Source of the DNA: Acetobacteraceae bacterium
GTDB taxonomy: Bacteria > Pseudomonadota > Alphaproteobacteria > Acetobacterales > Acetobacteraceae
Length of the DNA stretch: 35,627 nt
NCBI GenBank assembly: GCA_019750475.1
Contig: JAIEOO010000213.1
Location: 1 to 35,627 of the forward strand
Reading direction: 5' to 3'
The position numbers and the translations under genes are program-made. This document shows, one piece after another, positions 30,183 to 35,627 of the stretch (its first letter is position 1; the number at the start of each line of letters is the position of its first letter). The notes under the pieces were generated by a model. That model was not told the origin of the DNA and did not search any database. It was given only the letters and a program-made list of their open reading frames with translations.

Positions 30183-31427
30183 TCAGGTGCGCACGAGGGG
30201 ACAGTTGCCCTGCGCCATCGGGCGGAAGGCCTCCTCGGGCGAGGTGGTCTGCAGCAGCGTGTAGAAGTCCCAGGGGCCGCGGCTTTCCTGCGGCGTCTTC
30301 ACCTGGAACAGGTAGGCCGGGTGCAGCTTGCGCCCGTCGGGGCGGATGGAGCCCTGGCCGAAGGCATCGTCATCCGTGGGCATCGCCTTCATGCGCTCGA
30401 TCACGGCGCGGCCATCGGCCTTCGCCGCCGCGGCGCCCATGTCCGCGACCGCCTTGAGGTAGTGGAGCGTGGCCGAGTAGCAGCCGGCATGGCCCATCGA
30501 GGGACGGTTGCCGCCGGGCGAGCCATTGGCCAGGACGCGCTGGGTGACGGCGCGGGTGCGGTCGTTGAGGTCCCAGTAGAAGGTCTCGGTCAGGACCGAG
30601 CCGCCGGCCGTCTGGAGCCCGAGGCTGTTCACGTCGTTCACGAAGACCAGCAGGCCGGCGACGCGCTGGCCGCGGCGCATCAGGCCGAACTCGCCCGCCT
30701 GCTTGATGGCGTTGATCGCGTCCACGCCCGCATTGGCGATGCCGACGATCTGGGCGCGCGAGGCCTGGGCCTGCAGCAGGAAGGAGGAGTAGTCGGTCGT
30801 GCCCGGGAAGGGGTGACGGACGCTGCCGACCACGGTGCCGCCAGCCGAGCGGACGAATTCCATCGTCTGCGCCTCGAGGCTGTGGCCGAACGCGTAGTCC
30901 GCGGTGATGAAGAACCAGCGCTGGCCGCCGGCACGCACGAGCGCCGCGCCGGTCGAGCGCGCCAGCATCCAGGTGTCATAGGTCCAGTGGATGGTGTTGG
31001 GCGAGCACTGCGCGCCGGTCAGCTCGACCGTGGCGGCCGTGCTGTTGAGGTAGACCTTGTTGCGTTCGCGCATGACGGTGTTGACCGCGAGCGCCACGCC
31101 CGAGGAGGGCACGTCCACCACCATGTCGACGCCGTCCCGGTCGATCCATTGGCGGACGAGGTTCACGCCCACGTCGGGGCGGTTCTGGTGGTCGGCCACC
31201 AGCACCTCGACGTTGAAGCCGCGGCTGCCGAAATCCTGCACGGCCGTGCGCGTGGCGACGACCGAGGTCGGCCCGGAGATGTCGCGGAAGGGCCCGGACA
31301 TGTCGGTCAGCACGCCGATGCGGATGGTGTTGGCCGCGCCCTGGGCGCGGGCGTGCGTCATCGGCGTGGCGGCGCCGAGCGCGATGGCGCCCGTCGCGGA
31401 GAGGAAGTTACGGCGGCTCGATTCCAT
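30183..31427 (-). CDS. LIV-type ABC transporter substrate-binding protein, paralog 3
   Basis: The 414-residue binding protein has a twin-Arg signal (ESSRRNFLSATGAIALGAA, cleavage near ARAQG). The mature domain shows NTIRIGVLTDMSGPFRDISGPTS, VADHQNRPDVGVNLVRQWIDRDGVDMVVDVPSSG, LTGAQCSPNTIHWTYDTWMLARS, WFFITADYAFGHSLEAQ, TETFYWDLNDRTRAV and AGCYSATLHYLKAVADMG. Signature blocks match paralogs 1 and 2, but it has its own variants around the ligand cleft (SGVALAVNTVMRERNKVYLNS). It is first of the three, 30 bases after livF with no hairpin in between. It probably feeds the same LivHMGF transporter. Confidence 0.95.
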   Translation of the reverse strand: MESSRRNFLSATGAIALGAATPMTHARAQGAANTIRIGVLTDMSGPFRDISGPTSVVATRTAVQDFGSRGFNVEVLVADHQNRPDVGVNLVRQWIDRDGVDMVVDVPSSGVALAVNTVMRERNKVYLNSTAATVELTGAQCSPNTIHWTYDTWMLARSTGAALVRAGGQRWFFITADYAFGHSLEAQTMEFVRSAGGTVVGSVRHPFPGTTDYSSFLLQAQASRAQIVGIANAGVDAINAIKQAGEFGLMRRGQRVAGLLVFVNDVNSLGLQTAGGSVLTETFYWDLNDRTRAVTQRVLANGSPGGNRPSMGHAGCYSATLHYLKAVADMGAAAAKADGRAVIERMKAMPTDDDAFGQGSIRPDGRKLHPAYLFQVKTPQESRGPWDFYTLLQTTSPEEAFRPMAQGNCPLVRT

Positions 31428-31457
31428 GGGTTTCCCGGCCTTCTGTTGGTTGGTGGT

Positions 31458-32162
31458 TCAGACGCCCAGATATTCGTGCAGGCGCTCAAGCGAGGCGTTG
31501 AGGTCCTCGTTGCGGACCATGTCCACCACGCGCCCGTGCTCCATCACGTAGTGGCGGTCGGCCACCGTCTGGGCGAAGCGGAAATTCTGCTCGACGAGCA
31601 GCACCGTGAAGCCGCGCGCCTTCAGCTCGCGGATGGTGCGGCCGATCTGCTGCACGATGACGGGGGCAAGGCCCTCCGACGGCTCGTCGAGGAGGAGGAG
31701 CTTGGCGCCCGTGCGCAGGATGCGCCCGATAGCGAGCATCTGCTGCTCGCCGCCCGAGAGCTTGGTTCCGGGGGAGCGCGCGCGCTCCTTGAGGTTCGGG
31801 AAGAGGGTGTGGATCTCGGCGACCGACAGCCCACCCTCGGCGATGGCGGGCGGCAGCATCAGGTTCTCGGTCACGTCGAGGGAGGCGAAGATGCCGCGCT
31901 CCTCGGGGCAGTAGCCGATGCCGGCGCGCGCCACGAGGTCGGAGCGCAGGCCGATCGTCTCCTGCCCGCGATACCGGATGGAGCCCGAGCGGCGGCCGGT
32001 GAGGCCCATGATCGCGCGAAGCGTCGAGGTCTTGCCGGCGCCGTTGCGGCCGAGCAGCGTGACGACCTCGCCTTCGTGGATGTCGATGGAGACGCCGTGG
32101 AGGACGTGGCTCTCGCCGTACCAGGCCTCGAGGCCCTTCACCTGCAGCAGCGGCTCAGACAT
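31458..32162 (-). CDS. livF: Branched-chain amino acid-type ABC transporter ATP-binding protein LivF
   Basis: The 234-residue ATPase has Walker A GRNGAGKTS, signature LSGGEQQMLAIGRIL and Walker B LLLLDEPSEGLAP, followed by a switch His-equivalent region (VLLVEQNFRFA). The text LLQVKGLEAWYGESHVLHGVSIDI and EERGIFASLDVTENL is typical of LivF. The ATG at 32162 has GGGAGG at good spacing and overlaps the livG stop by eight bases; the track's GTG at 32171 is too close to that site. It works with LivG to power LivHM. Confidence 0.95.
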   Translation of the reverse strand: MSEPLLQVKGLEAWYGESHVLHGVSIDIHEGEVVTLLGRNGAGKTSTLRAIMGLTGRRSGSIRYRGQETIGLRSDLVARAGIGYCPEERGIFASLDVTENLMLPPAIAEGGLSVAEIHTLFPNLKERARSPGTKLSGGEQQMLAIGRILRTGAKLLLLDEPSEGLAPVIVQQIGRTIRELKARGFTVLLVEQNFRFAQTVADRHYVMEHGRVVDMVRNEDLNASLERLHEYLGV

Positions 32163-32976
32163 GCGCGGCACCTCCCTCGGGGCGCTGCTGGCTCGCGGCG
32201 AGGGCTGCCTCCGGCACGCCGACGCTCGCGGGGTCGGTGCCGAGATAGGCGGCCTGGACCTCCGGGTTGCGGGAGACGGTGCCGTAGTCGCCCTCGGCCA
32301 GCACCTGGCCGCGCGTCAGCACCGTGATGGTGTCGCACAGGCCCTCGACGACCTTCAGGTTGTGCTCGACGAGGAGGACGGTGCGGCCGGCGGCGACGCG
32401 CCGGACGAGGGTGACGATGCGGTCCACGTCCTCATGCGTCATGCCGGCCGTGGGCTCGTCGAGCAGCATCATGGTCGGGTTCATGGCGAGCGTCGTTGCG
32501 ATCTCGAGCGCGCGCTTGCGGCCATATGGCAGCTGCCCGGCCGGGAGCTTCGCGTATTCCGTCAGCCCGACATCCTCGAGCAGCGCCATCGCCTGGGCGT
32601 CGTACTGCCGCAGCAACGACTCGGCCCGCCAGAAATCGAAGCTGCCGCCGCGCTGCCGCTGGAGGGCCATGCGCACGTTCTCGAGCACCGAGAGATGCGG
32701 GAAGACGGCCGAGATCTGGAAGGACCGCACGAGGCCGAGCCGCGCGACCTCAGCCGGCTTCATCGCCGTGATGTCGCGCCCGTCGTAGCGGATGGTTCCG
32801 CGGGTCACCGGCAGGAACTTGGTCAGCAGGTTGAAGCAGGTGGTCTTGCCCGCGCCGTTCGGGCCGATCAGGCCGTGGATCGTGCCGCGGCGCACCTTCA
32901 GGTTCACGTCCTGGACCGCGACGAAGCCGCGGAACTCCTTCGTCATGCCCTGGGTTTCCAGGATGATGTCGCTCAC
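32155..32976 (-). CDS. livG: Branched-chain amino acid-type ABC transporter ATP-binding protein LivG
   Basis: The 273-residue ATPase shows ILETQGMTKEFRGFVAVQDVNLKV, Walker A GPNGAGKTT, a LivG-type signature LPYGRKRALEIATTLA and Walker B MMLLDEPTAGMTHED, then VLLVEHNLKVVEGLCD. The C-terminus has a short extra tail (VGVPEAALAASQQRPEGG). The start was set at GTG 32976 (SDIILETQ) by similarity, with AGGGAG upstream; an in-frame ATG at 33033 would add 19 residues of low likeness. It is the first liv gene, 104 bases downstream of xdhB. A weak TTGCAA box in that gap hints at an internal promoter, otherwise the whole set is cotranscribed with xdhAB. Confidence 0.93.
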   Translation of the reverse strand: MSDIILETQGMTKEFRGFVAVQDVNLKVRRGTIHGLIGPNGAGKTTCFNLLTKFLPVTRGTIRYDGRDITAMKPAEVARLGLVRSFQISAVFPHLSVLENVRMALQRQRGGSFDFWRAESLLRQYDAQAMALLEDVGLTEYAKLPAGQLPYGRKRALEIATTLAMNPTMMLLDEPTAGMTHEDVDRIVTLVRRVAAGRTVLLVEHNLKVVEGLCDTITVLTRGQVLAEGDYGTVSRNPEVQAAYLGTDPASVGVPEAALAASQQRPEGGAAHV

Positions 32977-33080
32977 CCGGCTTCGCTCCCTGCTGCGGCG
33001 CCCGGGGTTCGGTTCCCCAGGCGGGTCGTTCATTCGCCAATCCTTTTGCCCGCCGCACCCACCCGTTGCAAGCCTGCCAT

Positions 33081-35381
33081 TCACCTGCCGCGAGGCTTTG
33101 TTTCTCGCGCGGAAAGCAAGCTCAAAAGCCGCTCCGGCGTCGCCGGCAGGTCCATGGCTGGCATGCCAGCGGCATCCCTCAGGGCATTGACAACCGCGGT
33201 CGCCAGGAGCAGCGGCGGCTCCCCCACGGCCTTGGACCGGAAGATGGTCGCGGCCCGCGCCGGTGCCCCCTTCAGCAGCCGCGCGCGGAAGATGGGCGGC
33301 ACGTCGCGCGAGCCCGGGATCTTGTAGGTGGATGGGCCGAGCGTCCGCAGGCGCCCCTCCCGGTCCCACCATAGCTCCTCCGAGGTGAGCCAGCCCATGC
33401 CCTGGACAAAGGCGCCCTCGATCTGACCGAGGTCGATCGCCGGGTTCAGGCTGCGGCCGCAATCCTGCACGAGATGCGCCGACAGCACCCGGTGCTCGCC
33501 CGTCAGCGTGTCGAGCGCGACCTCCGCCACGGCGGCGCCGTAACTGAAGTAGAAGAAGGGCTCCCCGCGCATCGCCTGGGCATCCCAGTGGATGTCGGGC
33601 GTCCTGTAGAAGCCCGTCGCCGAGAGGCTGACGCGCGCCTTCCAGCAGAGCTTCGCGAGATCGCCGAAGGCGAGCCGCGCATTGCTCCCCGGCTTGGGGG
33701 ACAGGACGTATCCGTCCTCGAAGCGGACCTCCTCCGCCGCGCAGCCGAGATGCTGGGCCGCGACCTGCGCCATGCGGTCGCGCACCGCGCTGGCCGCGGC
33801 ATGCGCCGCCCAGCCATTGAGGTCGCTGCCCGTGCTGGCGGCGGTCGCGCTCGTGTTCGGCACCTCGGCCGTGGAGGTGGCGGAGATGCCCACCTGCTCG
33901 ACGGGGATGCCGAACACCTCGGCCACCACCTGCGCGACCTTGATGAAGAGGCCCTGGCCCATCTCCGTGCCGCCATGCGCGAGGCGCACCGTCCCGTCGG
34001 TGTAGACATGCACCAGCGCGCCGGCCTGGTTGAGATGCGGGATGCCGAAGGAGATGCCGAAGGCGCAGAGGAAGTCGCCGAGGCCGCGGCGGATCGTCGG
34101 ATGCGTCGTGTTGAAGGCGTCGATCTCGGCCCGCTTCGCCTCCCACCCGGCGTCGCGCCGGGCTTCGGCGTAGACCCGGCGCGCCAGCTCGGGCTCGATC
34201 GCCTGGCCGTAGGGCGTGCGGTCCGCGAGGTTGGCGAGGCGCAGCTCCTCCACCGGCCGGCCGAGATGGGCGGCGATGCGCGCCAGCACGTCCTCCATCA
34301 GCAGCGCGCCTTGCGGGCCGCCGAAGCCGCGGAAGGCGGTGTTGCTGACCGTGTTGGTCTTCACCGCGCAGGCGGTGATGGTCGCGTCCGGAACGGCGTA
34401 GCAGTTGAGCGCGTGGGTCGCGGCGCGGAACACGACGCCGCCCGACATGTCCACCGAATGCCCGCCATCGGCGGCGAGCAGCGCGTCGAGGGCGATGAGC
34501 TTGCCGGATGCGTCGAAGCCGGCACGCCAGCGATAGAGGAAGGGGTGGCGCTTGCCGGTCGCCGCCATGTCGGCGCGGCGGGAGAGGCGAATCTTCACCG
34601 GCTTGCCCGTCAGCCGCGCGGCGACGGCGGCGGCGGCGGCCACCCAGCTCGCATTGCTCTCCTTGCCGCCGAAGGCGCCGCCCATGCGGCGGCAGGTGAC
34701 GGTGACGCGGTGATAGGGCACGCCGAGGACGCGCGCGACGACGTGCTGCCCCTCGGTCGGGTGCTGCGTCGAGGAGTGGACGCGCATCTCCCCGTCCTCG
34801 CCCGTCTCGGCGAGGGCGATCTGGCCTTCGAGGTAGAAATGCTCCTGCCCGCCGGCGCGGAACTCGCCCGCGAGCGTCATCGGTGCGCGGGCGAGCGCGG
34901 CCGCCGCATCGCCCTCGCGGATGACCTGCGGCGGGATGATCCAGGCGCCCCGCGCGAGCCCCTCCTCGATCGAGAGAACCGCGGGCAGGGGCTCGATCTC
35001 GGGTTCGGCGGCGAGGGCGCAGCGCAGCGCCTCGTCGCGCGTGCGGGCGACGATGATCGCCATGGGCTGGCCCATATGCTCGACGACGCCGTCCGCCAGC
35101 ATCGCCTCGCCGCTGCCGATGGGCGCGATGTCGTTCTCGCCGGGGATGTCGGCGGGGGTGATGATCCGCACGACACCGGGCATGCCGTCCGGGACGTTCA
35201 GCGCGCGGATGCGCCCATGGGCCAGGGGTGAGAGCACCAGGGCCGCGTGCAGCGTGCCCGCAGGCTCCGGCAGGTCGTCGAGGAAGCGCGCCTCGCCGGT
35301 CGCGTGCTTGAGCGCGCTGTCATGGCGCATGGCCTGCCCGGCCATGCGGAGATCCCGCGGGGGCGGCGCAGCATCCATCAT
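33081..35381 (-). CDS. xdhB: Xanthine dehydrogenase molybdopterin-binding subunit
   Basis: The large molybdenum subunit (about 766 residues) hydroxylates purines or related heterocycles. N-terminal domain: HATGEARFLDDLPEPAGTLHAALVLS. Moco region: RMGGAFGGKESN with the Glu typical of xanthine enzymes, NTAFRGFGGPQGALLMED with the conserved substrate Arg, GGTEMGQGLFIKVAQVVAE, and the catalytic Glu in SKAVGEPPLLLATAV. Having these three residues together favours true xanthine dehydrogenase activity over aldehyde oxidase or CO dehydrogenase. The start is at ATG 35381 or the next ATG, 35378; upstream in-frame ATGs fall in a repeat. It follows xdhA. The usual xdhC does not follow; livG does, and XdhC halves lie 17 kb away. 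Confidence 0.93.
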   Translation of the reverse strand: MMDAAPPPRDLRMAGQAMRHDSALKHATGEARFLDDLPEPAGTLHAALVLSPLAHGRIRALNVPDGMPGVVRIITPADIPGENDIAPIGSGEAMLADGVVEHMGQPMAIIVARTRDEALRCALAAEPEIEPLPAVLSIEEGLARGAWIIPPQVIREGDAAAALARAPMTLAGEFRAGGQEHFYLEGQIALAETGEDGEMRVHSSTQHPTEGQHVVARVLGVPYHRVTVTCRRMGGAFGGKESNASWVAAAAAVAARLTGKPVKIRLSRRADMAATGKRHPFLYRWRAGFDASGKLIALDALLAADGGHSVDMSGGVVFRAATHALNCYAVPDATITACAVKTNTVSNTAFRGFGGPQGALLMEDVLARIAAHLGRPVEELRLANLADRTPYGQAIEPELARRVYAEARRDAGWEAKRAEIDAFNTTHPTIRRGLGDFLCAFGISFGIPHLNQAGALVHVYTDGTVRLAHGGTEMGQGLFIKVAQVVAEVFGIPVEQVGISATSTAEVPNTSATAASTGSDLNGWAAHAAASAVRDRMAQVAAQHLGCAAEEVRFEDGYVLSPKPGSNARLAFGDLAKLCWKARVSLSATGFYRTPDIHWDAQAMRGEPFFYFSYGAAVAEVALDTLTGEHRVLSAHLVQDCGRSLNPAIDLGQIEGAFVQGMGWLTSEELWWDREGRLRTLGPSTYKIPGSRDVPPIFRARLLKGAPARAATIFRSKAVGEPPLLLATAVVNALRDAAGMPAMDLPATPERLLSLLSARETKPRGR

Positions 35382-35488
35382 CCCGCCTCCGATCGCCGGA
35401 GGGCGCATGCCCGGAGGCGTGAATCGGCGGCCCGCCGCGCCTCCGATCGCCGGAGGGCGCATGCCCGGAGGCGTGAATCGGCGGCCAT
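35378..35488 (-). CDS. 36-residue repeat-encoded small ORF bridging xdhA and xdhB
   Basis: The ATG at 35488 overlaps the xdhA stop (TGATG) and the stop at 35378-35380 overlaps the xdhB start (ATGA). The product is almost two copies of one 18-residue unit containing AADSRLRACALRRSEA. The geometry suits translational coupling from xdhA to xdhB. Against a real protein: it is built entirely from a duplicated DNA repeat and uses codons rare here (TCA, GCA, CGA, GGA). It may be translated only as a relay. Confidence 0.4.
   Translation of the reverse strand: MAADSRLRACALRRSEARRAADSRLRACALRRSEAG
35384..35486. repeat. Perfect 49-bp direct repeat, period 54 bp
   Basis: Bases 35384-35432 and 35438-35486 are identical over 49 bases, separated by CGCCG. 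Each copy contains short palindromes (CCTCCG/CGGAGG and GGGC GCAT GCCC). The 54-base period is a multiple of three, so the reading frames across it stay open. Perfect identity suggests a recent duplication of a small extragenic palindromic unit. Confidence 0.95.
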
Positions 35489-35627
35489 CACGCCACCTCC
35501 ATTTCGTGGACGTCGGCCGGCAGCTCGGGCCGCGCGTGGCGCAGCGCGAGGCGGCGCAGCAGGCCCCGCGCGGCGGCGAGGCGCCATTCGGCGCTGCCGC
35601 GCCAGTCGGAGAGCGGCGCGAAGTCGA
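35488..35627 (-). CDS. xdhA: Xanthine dehydrogenase small subunit, C-terminal end (partial)
   Basis: The minus-strand frame entering from the right edge reads FAPLSDWRGSAEWRLAAARG, then LLRRLALRHARPELPADVHEMEVA and stop at 35488-35490. The ORF track does not list it because its start lies outside the window. The Pro-Leu-Ser-Asp-Trp-Arg-Gly-Ser-Ala stretch matches the end of the FAD-binding domain of XdhA/CoxM-type subunits, where a similar D-x-R-x-S-A-x-Y/W-R motif occurs. Its place just before xdhB supports xdhA, which carries the 2Fe-2S clusters and FAD. Only about 46 residues are visible. Confidence 0.85.
   Translation of the reverse strand, partial: DFAPLSDWRGSAEWRLAAARGLLRRLALRHARPELPADVHEMEVA

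Noticed and set aside
28587-32327. 1246-codon plus-strand ORF antisense to the three binding proteins and livF
   Set aside because: It is the mirror of GC-rich codons in the real minus-strand genes. Its internal repetition simply reflects the three paralogs, and its sequence is low-complexity Arg/Gly/Ala/Asp with no family likeness.
33043-33071. Possible livG promoter (TTGCAA, 17-base spacer, CAAAAG on the minus strand)
   Set aside because: The -10 match is poor and TTGCAA is palindromic and common. It is mentioned under livG only as a hint.
35384-35486. Possible CRISPR array
   Set aside because: There are only two copies, with a 5-base spacer, far from CRISPR geometry. It is a tandem duplication.
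1-35627. tRNA, rRNA, insertion sequence, prophage or integrase genes
   Set aside because: None was recognised. Intergenic gaps are short and hold only hairpins and repeats, and no ORF shows transposase or integrase motifs.

Overview
The window is about 35.6 kb of very GC-rich chromosomal DNA with strong G/C bias at third codon positions, dense gene packing and many ATGA/GTGA start-stop overlaps. It looks like an alphaproteobacterium, most plausibly an acetic-acid-bacteria relative (Acetobacteraceae, Roseomonas-like). The clearest taxonomic sign is a perfect GAAC-N7-GAAC SOS box in front of recA, the LexA site typical of Alphaproteobacteria. A CckA-like hybrid kinase next to recA fits as well. 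The genus is inferred from style and was not tested.

Layout. (1) 1-2.56 kb: 3' part of a CckA-like hybrid histidine kinase, then LexA-controlled recA with its own terminator. (2) 2.7-6.6 kb: a small membrane protein, a large inverted-repeat extragenic element, then on the minus strand a DUF2272 lipoprotein, a metallophosphoesterase and a DNA photolyase. (3) 6.7-10.9 kb, plus strand: a fasciclin-domain exported protein, an exported alpha/beta hydrolase, a GntR/FCD regulator overlapping a cysteine-dioxygenase-type cupin gene, an EamA exporter and a Cys-rich lipoprotein. (4) 10.9-12.3 kb, minus: an NhaD-type Na+/H+ antiporter sharing a bidirectional terminator with the lipoprotein gene. (5) 12.4-17.75 kb, plus: a tightly coupled molybdenum-hydroxylase maturation operon, coxG-coxD-coxE, a split xdhC/coxI pair, and a fused molybdopterin-binding/nucleotidyltransferase protein. 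(6) 17.9-21.2 kb, minus: a Bug/TctC solute-binding protein, a DUF917 protein and an FMN-dependent alpha-hydroxy-acid oxidase/dehydrogenase. (7) 21.3-22.5 kb, minus: a GAF-HisKA_2 sensor kinase broken by a one-base frameshift in a homopolymer. (8) 22.6-25.2 kb, minus: a CitE-like lyase overlapping two PuuE/polysaccharide-deacetylase-family genes. (9) 25.2-25.6 kb: non-coding, with tandem repeats, a terminator and a long hairpin. (10) 25.6-33.0 kb, minus: a complete branched-chain-type ABC transporter, livG-livF-SBP-SBP-SBP-livH-livM, with three tandem paralogous binding proteins. (11) 33.1-35.6 kb, minus: xanthine-dehydrogenase-like xdhB and the end of xdhA, with a perfect 54-bp-period repeat between them that forms a small bridging ORF.

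How it may fit together. The cox/xdhC/MobA-like operon matures molybdenum hydroxylases, and the only catalytic molybdenum hydroxylase visible is the XdhAB-like pair at the right edge. XdhAB lies next to a LIV-type importer, and beyond that are two allantoinase-PuuE-like proteins, a CitE-like lyase, a DUF917 (thiohydantoin-desulfurase family) protein and an FMN oxidase. A reasonable but unproven reading is an uptake and breakdown locus for purine-, ureide-, hydantoin- or other N-heterocycle-type compounds. The most unusual sequence signals are the three binding-protein paralogs with intercistronic hairpins, the in-frame repeat ORF between xdhA and xdhB, the frameshifted kinase, and several extragenic repeat elements. 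I saw no CRISPR array, tRNA, rRNA, insertion sequence or phage gene.
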